From CAJXII01 sp965242915 (GTDB lineage: Bacteria; Campylobacterota; Campylobacteria; Campylobacterales; Arcobacteraceae): a stretch of 64,000 bases of DNA. Of the stretch, positions 1 through 8,428 are shown one piece after another (position 1 is the stretch's first letter; the number at the start of each line of letters is the position of its first letter). Location: assembly GCA_965242915.1 (NCBI GenBank), contig CBDETN010000027.1, positions 186,001 to 250,000 of the forward strand, given 5' to 3'. The notes beneath the pieces were generated by a model. That model worked only from the letters and a program-made list of their open reading frames with translations. It did no database searches and was not told where the DNA came from. A program made the position numbers and the translations under genes.

Positions 1-543
1 AATCTCAAACCAATTTCTAATACTAGAAGCATTCCATTTATTTTGTTGTTCAGCACAAGCCAGATACATCACTTTAAAAGCTGAATCTTCTGTTGGAAAT
101 GAACCCTTAGATTTAGTTTTTCTTTTTATAGTAGCATTTAAAGATTCAATAGGATTTGTTGTATAAATTAATTTTCTTACAGAATCTGGATATTTAAAAA
201 ATGTAGACAATTCAGACCAGTGATTTGTCCAAGAAACAGTAATGTTAGGATATTTTTTACCCCAGATATCATTAAACTCTGTAAGTGCTAATTGTCCATC
301 TTCTTCAGTGTAAGCTGTATAAACTGATTTTAAATCTTTAGCAACTGCTTTTCTATCTTTCCAAGATACAAACTTTAATGAACTTCTTATTTGATGTACT
401 ATACACCTTTGTATCTCTGCCTTAGGATAAACTGCACTAATTGCTTCACTAAAGCCATTAAGACCATCTATTGCAAAGATAAGTACATCTTGTACTCCTC
501 TTTTTTGAATATCATTTAAAACTGTAAGCCAATATTTACTAGT
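1..543 (-). pseudogene. IS256-family transposase, interrupted C-terminal half
   Basis: The minus strand reads as the second half of a Mutator/IS256-type DDE transposase. It includes a segment reading KYWLTVLNDIQKRGVQDVL, then FAIDGLNGFSEAI, then the NPIESLNATIKRKTKSKGSF stretch typical of the family. The frame is open and runs off the window at base 1. The 5' half is missing because an IS21-type terminus starts at 544. A second fragment of the same transposase, nearly identical where they overlap, lies at 12042-12424 on the other strand. The gene cannot make a full transposase. Confidence 0.85.
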
Positions 544-896
544 TACAAATATCACTCAACAAAGACACCGTATCACAAACACTTGGACACTTACAAATTT
601 GAAATATTCTCTAACAACATTTTAGCATAAAGTGTCCAAGTGTTAATTTATTTTTGACATAATTTTCCTCATTGATGTACCTTTTAGTTCAACTCTATGT
701 GAAGAATGTACAATCCTATCTAATATTGCATCAGCAACAGTATCATTATTTAAATAATCATACCACTGTGATACAGGAAGTTGAGAGGTGAGAATTATTG
801 ATGATAAGTCAACTCTACTTTCTATAATTTCTAATAAATTTGTAGCATCATCAGCTGATAATGGATTTATTCCAAAGTCATCTAAAATAAGAATAC
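544..896 (-). mobile_element. IS21-family element fragment (terminus plus 3' end of istB)
   Basis: This stretch is almost identical to 41997-42350, the left end of the complete IS21 element. It carries the terminal sequence TACAAATATCACTC, the inverted pair ACACTTGGACACTT/AAGTGTCCAAGTGT, and the C-terminal 84 or so codons of the IstB ATPase (643-896, containing LILDDFGINPLSADDATN). It was inserted into the IS256 transposase. It is cut at 896 by the 1333-bp IS3-family element, and the rest of istB and istA does not reappear on the far side. Confidence 0.85.
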
Positions 897-2229
897 TATA
901 ATACCCCAAGAAAATAAGAACGAAAAAATAAGATTCTTATTCCTAAAAAGTTAAAATAATAAAATATTTAATAGGGGTAAAAAATGAGTACAAAAAGAAG
1001 AATATTTACAGCAAAATTTAAAACAAAAATTGTTTTAGAAGTTTTAAAAGGTGAAAAGACTTTAAATGAGATAGCAAGTAAAAATAATATAACACCTAAA
1101 AATATCCAAAATTGGAAGAAGATATTTTTAGATAATGCAGAGTTGGCAATGGAGCCTGCAAAGGCTATCAAAGAATATAAAGACGAAAACTTAAAATTAC
1201 AATCTAAAATAGATGATTATGCAAAGATAGTAGGTAAAATGACAGTTGAAAAGGAATGGCTTGAGGAAAAGCTACAAAGCTTGGACTTATCTAATAAAAA
1301 AGAGTTGATAGAGTCTAAGCTAACATATATTTCAGTATCAACTCAATGTAAACTTATAAAATTAAATCCAAGCAGCTTATATTATAAGCCTATAGAAAAT
1401 AAGCATAAAATATCACTCAAAGATAAGATAAATGATATTTATGAGCAAATACCAATATATGGAGCTTTAAAAGTTCATCAGCAACTTTTAGAAGATGGAT
1501 ACAATATAAGTTTGAATACTGTTTATAAATATAGACAAGAGATGGGTTTAAAGCCAATATTAGCAGTTAAACCAATAAATCTATCAATACCAGATAAGCA
1601 ACATAAAAAATACTCTTACAAGCTTAGAGGAGTTGACATAGTAAAAGCAAATCAAGTATGGAGTACGGATATAACATATATCAAGATTAATGGCGGCATG
1701 GTTTATTTAGCAGCTATAATTGATTGGTATTCTAAATCTGTACTATCTTGGAAAATATCCAACACTATGGATTCAGCTTTAACAATGGATGTTCTAAATG
1801 AAGCATTATCGCTATATGGTAAACCTGAAATATTTAATACAGATCAAGGCAGTCAATACACAAGTCATATCCATACACAGACTTTAAAAGATAATGGCAT
1901 CATTATCTCAATGGATGGTAAAGGTAGAGCTACTGATAATATTTGTATAGAGAGATTCTGGCGAAGTGCAAAAGTTGAAAGAATTTATCTAAATGAATAT
2001 AACACAATTAAAGAGTTAAAAACTGATGTGAAAGATTATATTTATTTTTATAATCATAAAAGATTTCATCAAACTTTAAATTATAAAAAACCAATGAGTT
2101 TTTATTATGATAGTTTAAAAATTAATAATAAGGATTATGATAAATTAGTTGAAATTGTGGCATAAGGTAACAGGTGAAAAAGAGAATAAGGATTTAGAAA
2201 AAGTTGTCTTGTCTTCTTGGGGTATTATA
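897..2229 (+). mobile_element. 1333-bp IS3-family element, copy A
   Basis: The element is bounded by perfect 16-bp inverted repeats, TATAATACCCCAAGAA on the left and its complement on the right. Two further copies of exactly the same length lie at 13620-14952 and 51297-52629. Here the bases outside the repeats do not form a target duplication (left TAC, right ATT). The left flank is istB and the right flank is a DNA methyltransferase gene, so this copy sits at a rearrangement or deletion junction and not at a simple insertion. Confidence 0.9.
984..2165 (+). CDS. IS3-family transposase, single fused OrfA-OrfB reading frame (copy A)
   Basis: A 393-residue transposase. Residues 1-55 form the helix-turn-helix typical of OrfA, about 60-105 look like a coiled coil, about 145-190 is the HTH_21 region, and 220-365 is the integrase (rve) core. 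The catalytic triad is D229, D287 and E323, with 35 residues between the last two as expected for IS3. Most IS3 elements make this protein by -1 frameshifting between two reading frames, but here both parts are already in one frame. Copy A differs from the others at S252 (A in copies B and C) and Y354 (D in B and C). Neither is catalytic. Confidence 0.9.
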   Translation: MSTKRRIFTAKFKTKIVLEVLKGEKTLNEIASKNNITPKNIQNWKKIFLDNAELAMEPAKAIKEYKDENLKLQSKIDDYAKIVGKMTVEKEWLEEKLQSLDLSNKKELIESKLTYISVSTQCKLIKLNPSSLYYKPIENKHKISLKDKINDIYEQIPIYGALKVHQQLLEDGYNISLNTVYKYRQEMGLKPILAVKPINLSIPDKQHKKYSYKLRGVDIVKANQVWSTDITYIKINGGMVYLAAIIDWYSKSVLSWKISNTMDSALTMDVLNEALSLYGKPEIFNTDQGSQYTSHIHTQTLKDNGIIISMDGKGRATDNICIERFWRSAKVERIYLNEYNTIKELKTDVKDYIYFYNHKRFHQTLNYKKPMSFYYDSLKINNKDYDKLVEIVA

Positions 2230-2324
2230 ATTTTACCTTCACTAAAAACTTCAGGGAAAATCTCTTTTAGTTTTTCTATATTGTCATTTACTATATTCAT
2301 ACTTTTACCATCTAGTTTATTCAT
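2230..2324 (-). pseudogene. Type III restriction-modification methyltransferase (Mod), 5' remnant
   Basis: From the ATG at 2324 the minus strand encodes 31-32 residues, MNKLDGKSMNIVNDNIEKL followed by KEIFPEVFSEGKI. This matches the opening helix of type III Mod subunits (the NIEKLKELFPEVF motif). An AGAGGT ribosome-binding site lies about 8 bases upstream. The gene is cut off by the IS end at 2229, and no later Mod motifs appear on the other side of the element. It is non-functional in this window. The family call rests on a short but distinctive motif. Confidence 0.65.
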
Positions 2325-2359
2325 TTAATTTGACCTCTTTTACAAACATTTAATTCTTT

Positions 2360-2379
2360 TTATTGACCTAGGTCAATAA
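2360..2379. promoter_or_regulatory. 20-bp perfect palindrome upstream of the Mod remnant
   Basis: TTATTGACCTAGGTCAATAA is a perfect 20-bp palindrome centred 45 bp upstream of the Mod start codon. It contains a TTGACC that could serve as a -35 element. It lies between the PemK/MazF-like gene and mod, where an operator for an autoregulated toxin or a methyltransferase controller would be expected. The binding protein is unknown. Confidence 0.5.
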
Positions 2380-2422
2380 TTTAATCAGTTGAACTTGATA
2401 TACTCATCTTACAATTCCCTGC

Positions 2423-2452
2423 TAGTCAGGACTATCCCCTTTTTTAAGGGGA
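2423..2452. other. Two adjacent small hairpins
   Basis: TAGTC-AG-GACTA (2423-2434) is followed directly by TCCCCTT-TTTT-AAGGGGA (2435-2452). They lie downstream of the PemK/MazF-like gene on the minus strand. Neither is followed by a clear T-run in that direction, so a terminator role is possible but not shown. Confidence 0.4.
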
Positions 2453-2496
2453 GAAAATTATAAATTAAATAACTCTTTAAATTTATCTCTTAATTT

Positions 2497-2850
2497 CTAA
2501 AAATCTTCTACTGATATTTTACCTATTTTTCTATCTAGTCTCTTGGCATCATATAATTTACCTTGAACTATAAGTGCTGTACTTATCTCATCATTTTTAA
2601 AACTAAATTCAAAAAAGAAACTACCATCTTTTTTTCTTTGTGTTGATAAAGGTATTCCAAAAAATATATTATTTGAAAACTTCTTAAATATAAGTAAAGG
2701 TCGCATAAAATTATCACCTTTACCATTTTGTTCAAAACCTATATTTTCACCTAAGTTTGCCCAATAAATTTCTCTTTGTCTTATTTGTGGTATTATTATT
2801 TTGTTATCAGTTCTTTTTTTTACTTCATTCCACTCATTAAACTTCTTCAT
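2497..2850 (-). CDS. PemK/MazF-family toxin-like protein, possibly C-terminally truncated
   Basis: A 117-residue protein with the pattern of the PemK/MazF endoribonuclease fold: QREIYWANLG near residue 25, then RPLLIFKKFSNNIFFGIPLS, then the QGKLYDAKRLDRKIGKI segment. It lies between the DUF4391 gene and mod on the same strand, a place where such proteins are found in restriction-type islands. No antitoxin is adjacent. The frame closes with TAG after VEDF, but the next 12 codons read on as KLRDKFKELFNL to a TAA at 2458. This suggests a recent nonsense mutation that removed the normal tail. Whether the shortened protein is active is unknown. Confidence 0.7.
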   Translation of the reverse strand: MKKFNEWNEVKKRTDNKIIIPQIRQREIYWANLGENIGFEQNGKGDNFMRPLLIFKKFSNNIFFGIPLSTQRKKDGSFFFEFSFKNDEISTALIVQGKLYDAKRLDRKIGKISVEDF

Positions 2851-2941
2851 AATATCGCTCTTTTATAATTATTATGATATAATTTCGTTGATAGCCAACA
2901 GTGATTAACCAATTGATTTCTCCTTAGTTTGGTTGTCAATT

Positions 2942-3682
2942 TCATAAACTCCCTTTTAAATCTTTTAGTTTATCATTTGATTTTTTTAATTCTATATTCA
3001 AACTTACCTTATCACTAAAATTGGTTTCTTTTTTTATCTTACTTTTTAATTCTGCTATTTGTATATCTATTTTAGATATATCATCAAGTGTTGCTTTTGT
3101 ATCTATCTCATTATTTTTATTTAAAGTTCCACTAAACTTTGAAGCATTAAATGATAATATTTTATCTAAATAACTTGTATAAAATGATAAGAAGTTTGTA
3201 AAAGATTGATTGTTGATATTTAGACTATCTATAAACTCTTTTTCAATGTTGTTTTTTTCTGCTAAATTTATCCAAGAAGTAAAATAATTTTCTTCTACTA
3301 CAAGTTTATCATTTGTAGATTTGCTTAATCTTTTTGGAGATATATTTATACAAATACTATTTTTATATACAAAAAATATAATTAGTGGCTTTGGTATATT
3401 TTGTAAAATAGTTGTTATTTGTTTTAGTTTATTGATATTTGAGATTTCAACTTTTAAAAAGTTTATCTCTAAATATTTTTTATCTTCATCTATATATTGA
3501 CTTATGTTGATATTATTTTTATTTAATATATATTCCAATGAAATACTTACTATATTTTCTGCTAATATCTTTTTTTCACTTGCATTTAAAGAGAAGTTTT
3601 CTTTTATCATTTTTTTAAATATTGGTTTATTTACATAACACTCTTTTGGTATATTTAAACCTTTTAATAGTTCTTCTATCAT
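2942..3682 (-). CDS. DUF4391 domain protein
   Basis: A 246-residue protein with the DUF4391 pattern. The N-terminal part has NKPIFKKMIKENFSLNASEKKI, the middle has PKPLIIFFVYKNS followed by SPKRLSKSTNDKLVVEE, and a coiled-coil tail spans about residues 195-246. DUF4391 proteins are known neighbours of SNF2-like helicases and type III-like Mod/Res genes in defence islands, and this one lies in such a setting. The start overlaps the stop of the upstream gene by 4 bases (ATGA), so the two are translationally coupled. Its biochemical role is not established. Confidence 0.7.
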   Translation of the reverse strand: MIEELLKGLNIPKECYVNKPIFKKMIKENFSLNASEKKILAENIVSISLEYILNKNNINISQYIDEDKKYLEINFLKVEISNINKLKQITTILQNIPKPLIIFFVYKNSICINISPKRLSKSTNDKLVVEENYFTSWINLAEKNNIEKEFIDSLNINNQSFTNFLSFYTSYLDKILSFNASKFSGTLNKNNEIDTKATLDDISKIDIQIAELKSKIKKETNFSDKVSLNIELKKSNDKLKDLKGSL

Positions 3683-4494
3683 TTAACAACCAAGTATGAG
3701 ATAAGTTCAAAATCTTCAATACTACTAAAGCTATCTTTTGAGATTATTGTTTCTTCTGTGCTAAATAAACTATCCATACCACTCATCTCTTTTTTACCTA
3801 TGATACTTTCAACTGCTAATTTTAATTGAGTTGTATATTTACTCATATCATTATAATCATTGGTTTCATTTTCAAATAAACTTACTGCTTCACTTATAGG
3901 GTTTTCAATGCCCATACAAATATTTTTATAAGTATCAAGTATTAGTTTAGCACTTGTAAAAGCTACTTGTATTTCATTATTTTCATTTATATAAACTAAA
4001 TAATATGGTTCTAAACTAAATGTATCTTTTGTATTTTGCTCTTTTAAAAGTTTTAAACAAAATATAGTTCCTTTTGTATTTTCACTACTTATAACTACAC
4101 TATGAATACCCATAGGACTTTTTTTAAGTTTATCATCATTGATTTCTAAATATTTAATCAAGTCCATTCTAAAATCATTTAGAGTTAAATCTGTTATAGA
4201 TATACCACCACTAACATCTTCAAGGTCTATAACCTTTTCTTGTAGCTCTTTGAGTTGTTTTGCTCTATAACTCAAATCACTTATATCTTTTTCATCACTT
4301 GTATCAATTATATTTTCTTCGCCAGTAGCAGATACATCAACTAAAACCATTCTACCACTTACACGACTTTCAAGATTTATATACTCATCAAGTTCCATAT
4401 TAGCCCAAAAATTAACTAATTGAATTGTATCATTTTTACTAATTCCATCTTTTAGCATCTTTTTTATCATTTTAATTTCACCTTTTTTTAGCAC
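3679..4494 (-). CDS. Probable helicase-associated or helicase C-terminal protein of a defence cassette
   Basis: A 271-residue protein with no obvious catalytic motif. A segment reading YINLESRVSGRMVLVDVSATG near residue 40, and the closing DFELISYLVVK, recall the C-terminal part of large SNF2-type helicases encoded next to DUF4391 and Mod. I infer that it is either a detached C-terminal remnant of such a helicase or a split subunit. Two starts are possible: GTG at 4494 behind AAAGGAG, or ATG at 4470 behind AAGGTGA. No helicase motor motifs are present upstream. The function is unproven. Confidence 0.45.
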   Translation of the reverse strand: MLKKGEIKMIKKMLKDGISKNDTIQLVNFWANMELDEYINLESRVSGRMVLVDVSATGEENIIDTSDEKDISDLSYRAKQLKELQEKVIDLEDVSGGISITDLTLNDFRMDLIKYLEINDDKLKKSPMGIHSVVISSENTKGTIFCLKLLKEQNTKDTFSLEPYYLVYINENNEIQVAFTSAKLILDTYKNICMGIENPISEAVSLFENETNDYNDMSKYTTQLKLAVESIIGKKEMSGMDSLFSTEETIISKDSFSSIEDFELISYLVVK

Positions 4495-4568
4495 TTATCT
4501 CCTTTCATTTTTAATGAATTAGAGTTTAACTAAATTAATTTTATTACTTAAGGTTTAAAATCAAAATG

Positions 4569-4682
4569 TTACTTCGTTTTTATATTCCTACCTGCCCATT
4601 TTAGCAGTTCGCTTGACAATTGTTTTTTCTCTTCATCAGTACAATAGGCTACGCTTCCAAAAAAAGTTGTCTCTACTTTCAT
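4569..4682 (-). CDS. 37-residue hypothetical protein coupled to the RND pump gene
   Basis: This small frame begins MKVETTFFGSVAYCTDEEKK and ends at TAA 4569. Its ATG overlaps the stop codon of the RND gene (ATGA), and AAGGTGG of the RND 3' end serves as ribosome-binding site, so it looks like the last gene of the efflux operon. The peptide is soluble with one cysteine. I do not recognise it. It could be a small pump accessory or the broken start of a longer gene lost by rearrangement. Confidence 0.4.
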   Translation of the reverse strand: MKVETTFFGSVAYCTDEEKKQLSSELLKWAGRNIKTK

Positions 4683-7600
4683 TCCACCTTACCCTTCTCA
4701 TAAAAACTTCTCAACCATCTATCCAGCGGATACATAAACTTATAAATAGCAGGTACAACCAAAAGTGTAAGTATAGTAGAACTAACTAAACCACCAATAA
4801 TCGCCAATGCCATAGGTGCATTTGATTCACTTCCTGCACCTGTTCCAAATGCTAATGGTATCATAGCACCAATCATTGCAAATGTTGTCATCAAAATTGG
4901 TCGCAGGCGCTTTTCTCCGGCTTCTAAAAGTGCCTCGTCTACACTTTTTCCACTTTTTACGGCTTTGTTTGCAAAATCTACTACTAAAATTGCATTTTTC
5001 CCTACCATCCCCAGTAGTAAGATAACCCCTATCATCACAAACAGACTGAAGTTATTCCCTGTAAGATATAAAGCTACCATGATACCTGTAAACGATAGTG
5101 GCATAGATACCATTATAATCAATGGTTGAATAAGTGATTCATAAAGTGCCGCTAAAATTAGGTATATTAAAATTACTGCTAAAACTATAGCTCCTGCAAA
5201 TGCTTTGTTTGTATCTTGCATATTTTCAACATCACCTGTAAATATATAACTATATCCAACTGGAAGTATCTCTTTTATATCTTCCTCTATTTTAATCATA
5301 ACTGCATCTAAACTTGCTCCAAAAACACCAGATGTAACCATAATTTTTCTTTCTCTATTAAATCTATTAATTGATGCTACACTTGTAGTTTGTTCAAATT
5401 TGATAAGTCCCTCTAAAGATACAAACTCTCCGGTATTTGTTCTTACTTGAAGTCTTTTAATATCATCTATAGATTTTCTATACTTATCTTCAAATCTTAG
5501 AGTTATATCAAATTGTCGCCCTTTTTCTTCATAATATGAGATAGCTCTATCACTTGAATATGCACTACTTAATATTCCTGCAATCTCATTTGCACTCACT
5601 CCTGCTCTTTGGGCATTTTGTCTTAAAATATTGATCTGTATCTCTGGTTTTCCACTTTCATAATCCCTATCAATACTGACTGCACCTTTTGTATTTTTAA
5701 GCAATACCATCAATTTTGTAGTTATTTTTTCTAAAACATCTAAGTCATCTCCTGTTACTACTATTTGAACAGGAGCATTACTTGCACCTGTATCAAATGG
5801 TGGTAAATCTTCAACCGTTATAACTAAATCTTTAATGACTTTAAACTTATCTCTGTATTTTTGAACTATATCTTCTTGTGATATTCCAACTCTTGAAGCT
5901 ACTGGTGTTAGTTTTGCATATATCTTTGCTTTGTAAATTTCGTTTGCACTATTGTATCCAATAGATAACACTGAATACTCTACCAGCTCATCATCTTCAA
6001 TTTGTTTTAAAAGTGGAGCAACTTTCTTTTGCATATTGGCTATATTTGTCCCTACTGGTGCTTTTATAAAAACTTGAAATTCACTGTTATCTTCCATTGG
6101 TATAAATTCCATACCAACTTTTAAAGAAAAAGATGCGATAAGCAATCCAACAGTAGCTAATATAGTTAAAGTTTTAAATCTAATCAAAGGCTTTAATATC
6201 GCTACATAAACCTTATCCATCCCTACAAAAAATGGTTCTGTAAAATGGTAAAATTTACTTTGTTCTGCGCTTAAAACTCTAGCACCTACTGTAGGTATAA
6301 ACATAACAGCAACTAAAAATGAAAGTACAATACCAGCAGCAACAGTCATAGCAAAAGAGTTAAAAAACATCCCAACAATACCATCCATAAAAGCAACTGG
6401 TACAAAAACAGCTAACAGTACAGCAGAAATTGCCAAGATAGAAAAAGCAACCTCTTTTATTCCCTCATAAGAAGCTTCAAAAGGTTTCATACCCTCTTCC
6501 ATTTTTTTAGTAATATTTTCAATCACAACAATAGCATCATCTATAAAAATACCAATAGCAAGAGTAAGACCTATTAAAGTAAGCTTATTCAGATCATAAC
6601 CCATCATATCAATAATTGCAAAAGTACCTATGATAGAAGTTGAAATTGCTAAAGCAGATACCAGTGAAGCGGTAATATTCCTTAAAAAGAAAAATACAAT
6701 AACAATAGCTAAAATAGAACCTAGAATAAGGTCAAAAGTTACATTGTTTATATTTACCATAATCTTATCTGATTGATCTTGAAGCAGTTGCATATCATAA
6801 TCTTTACCTGCAAGCTGTGTAAGTTTTGGCATCTCTTGTTTTACTGCTTTTATGATATTTAAAACATTTTCACCAGATATTTTTTTCACCTCCAGCATCA
6901 CACCTTGGTTTCCATTAAATGATGAGAAACTTTTTGGGTCACTAAGCCCATCTTTTACAGTAGCTACATCTTTTAACCTTACTCCTGGTTTTATCAAAAT
7001 ATTTTCTAACTCTTTTAGAGTTGAAGCATCTGCTTTTGCTTTTAAAATTATCTCTTGAGAGTTGTTTATAATTTTTCCAACTCCTAATTTTACATTTTGT
7101 GAAGAGATTATATTTTGTAGATCAAGTGGTGTAATAGAATATTTATTTAACAAAAATGGATCAGCAAAAATTCGGATTTCTCTATCTTGATACCCAATAA
7201 TATCAACTTCACCAACCCCTCGAATTCTTTGAAGTTTTGGTTTTATCTTTTCATCTGCTAATCTCATAAGAGCTGTAGTATCACCAGTTTTTGTAGCGAT
7301 GAAAAGATTTATAACTCCACCACCGGTTCCTAGTTTTTTTACTATTGGCTTTTCCACTTCAGAGGGAAGTACAATAGAACCTATTTTATCCCTTACATCA
7401 TTTGTAGCTTCATCTAAATCTTTAAAAAGTTCAAACTGAATAGTAACTACACTAAACCCCTCATAACTAGTTGATGATAATTTATCAATCCCATCTATCC
7501 CACTTACAGCCTCTTCAAGTTTATCTGTTACTTTTGTCTCAACTGTACTGGCATCTGCTCCATTGTAAGCTGTTTGGATTGTAACTACCGGAAAAGCAAC

Positions 7601-7711
7601 ATTTGGAAAAAGATTTACAGGCATTGTCTTATATGACATAATCCCAAAAACTATAAATGCTAGCACTCCCATCAGTGTCGTAATAGGTCGGTTTATCGCA
7701 AATTTATACAT
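4679..7711 (-). CDS. RND-family efflux transporter, inner-membrane permease subunit
   Basis: A 1010-residue protein with the AcrB/MexB-type architecture: an N-terminal transmembrane helix (MYKFAINRPITTLMGVLAF), a large periplasmic loop, a helix bundle, then the same pattern repeated. The proton-relay pair is seen in TM4 (GIFIDDAIVVIENI), and the matching lysine in TM10 (GKNAILVVDFANK). It exports drugs or other small molecules using the proton gradient, together with the adaptor and outer-membrane channel encoded upstream. It follows the adaptor gene after a 12-bp gap. The substrate cannot be read from the sequence. Confidence 0.92.
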   Translation of the reverse strand: MYKFAINRPITTLMGVLAFIVFGIMSYKTMPVNLFPNVAFPVVTIQTAYNGADASTVETKVTDKLEEAVSGIDGIDKLSSTSYEGFSVVTIQFELFKDLDEATNDVRDKIGSIVLPSEVEKPIVKKLGTGGGVINLFIATKTGDTTALMRLADEKIKPKLQRIRGVGEVDIIGYQDREIRIFADPFLLNKYSITPLDLQNIISSQNVKLGVGKIINNSQEIILKAKADASTLKELENILIKPGVRLKDVATVKDGLSDPKSFSSFNGNQGVMLEVKKISGENVLNIIKAVKQEMPKLTQLAGKDYDMQLLQDQSDKIMVNINNVTFDLILGSILAIVIVFFFLRNITASLVSALAISTSIIGTFAIIDMMGYDLNKLTLIGLTLAIGIFIDDAIVVIENITKKMEEGMKPFEASYEGIKEVAFSILAISAVLLAVFVPVAFMDGIVGMFFNSFAMTVAAGIVLSFLVAVMFIPTVGARVLSAEQSKFYHFTEPFFVGMDKVYVAILKPLIRFKTLTILATVGLLIASFSLKVGMEFIPMEDNSEFQVFIKAPVGTNIANMQKKVAPLLKQIEDDELVEYSVLSIGYNSANEIYKAKIYAKLTPVASRVGISQEDIVQKYRDKFKVIKDLVITVEDLPPFDTGASNAPVQIVVTGDDLDVLEKITTKLMVLLKNTKGAVSIDRDYESGKPEIQINILRQNAQRAGVSANEIAGILSSAYSSDRAISYYEEKGRQFDITLRFEDKYRKSIDDIKRLQVRTNTGEFVSLEGLIKFEQTTSVASINRFNRERKIMVTSGVFGASLDAVMIKIEEDIKEILPVGYSYIFTGDVENMQDTNKAFAGAIVLAVILIYLILAALYESLIQPLIIMVSMPLSFTGIMVALYLTGNNFSLFVMIGVILLLGMVGKNAILVVDFANKAVKSGKSVDEALLEAGEKRLRPILMTTFAMIGAMIPLAFGTGAGSESNAPMALAIIGGLVSSTILTLLVVPAIYKFMYPLDRWLRSFYEKGKVE

Positions 7712-7723
7712 GAACTTTCCTAC

Positions 7724-8428
7724 TTATTTTTCTGTAGTGATATAACCATCACCAAATAATCCAACAATTAAGTTTTGTGTTAGAACCTCTGCTTTTATCT
7801 TTCTTGTTTTTATGTTTGCATAAGGATATATTTTAGATATTTTTCCTTGATACTCTTTTATATCTCCATCAATTTTATATTTAAAAACATATCCTATTTT
7901 TATATCTTTATGATATTTTTGATCAAATGCTAATACTAATTTTCTAGCATTTTTACTTTGAATTTTAAATACAGTATTAATCATCTGTCCACTTACTACA
8001 TCACCAACCTCAATCAATTTTTCATATATCACACCATCAAACGGTGCTTTTAAAGTTGTTTTATCTAATAATGCTTGCTGGTATTTTAGTTGTGCTTTTG
8101 CATTCTCATATTTAAAAGCATATTGGTCAAATTTAGCTTTATCTATCATATGCTTAACTTTTAATTGTCTATTGTAATCTAGCTTTGCATATTTTACTGC
8201 TGTTTTTGACACCTCTAACATAGCTTTTAAATCATCATTTTGAAGTCTTGCTAAAGTATCTCCTTTTTTAACCTCACTTGTAACATCTACTAAAATATCT
8301 TTTACAATTCCACTACTACTAAAAGCTAAATTTGCATTTTTTGTAGCAGCTACCTCAAATGTTGCATAAATATCACTTGCACTTAAACTAATAACCAAAA
8401 CCCAAAACCCAATAACTAATTTTCTCAT
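7724..8428 (-). CDS. RND efflux periplasmic adaptor (membrane fusion protein)
   Basis: A 234-residue secreted protein with an N-terminal signal peptide (MRKLVIGFWVLVISLSASD). It has the two lipoyl half-motifs of the family, GIVKDILVDVTSEVKKGDTLARL and LKAPFDGVIYEKLIEVGDVV, on either side of a short alpha-hairpin, followed by a small beta-barrel. It is shorter than the usual 350-400 residues, mainly in the hairpin and the C-terminal membrane-proximal domain. Its start overlaps the stop of the outer-membrane channel gene by 4 bases. It should bridge pump and channel in the periplasm. Confidence 0.88.
   Translation of the reverse strand: MRKLVIGFWVLVISLSASDIYATFEVAATKNANLAFSSSGIVKDILVDVTSEVKKGDTLARLQNDDLKAMLEVSKTAVKYAKLDYNRQLKVKHMIDKAKFDQYAFKYENAKAQLKYQQALLDKTTLKAPFDGVIYEKLIEVGDVVSGQMINTVFKIQSKNARKLVLAFDQKYHKDIKIGYVFKYKIDGDIKEYQGKISKIYPYANIKTRKIKAEVLTQNLIVGLFGDGYITTEK

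Noticed and set aside
897..900. TATA on both sides of the 1333-bp element as its target duplication
   Set aside because: TATA flanks all three copies on both sides, so it belongs to the inverted repeat; reading-frame restoration in the thioredoxin gene shows that the duplication is TTA.
968..1171. 67-codon minus-strand frame inside each 1333-bp IS (also at 13691 and 51368)
   Set aside because: It is antisense to the transposase start and repeats only because the element repeats; no ribosome-binding site or family supports it.
2435..2452. Hairpin after the PemK-like gene as a rho-independent terminator
   Set aside because: The stem is strong but no T-run follows it on the minus strand.
6852..7058. 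68-codon plus-strand frame within the RND gene
   Set aside because: It is antisense to a well-supported transporter gene and has no start signals.
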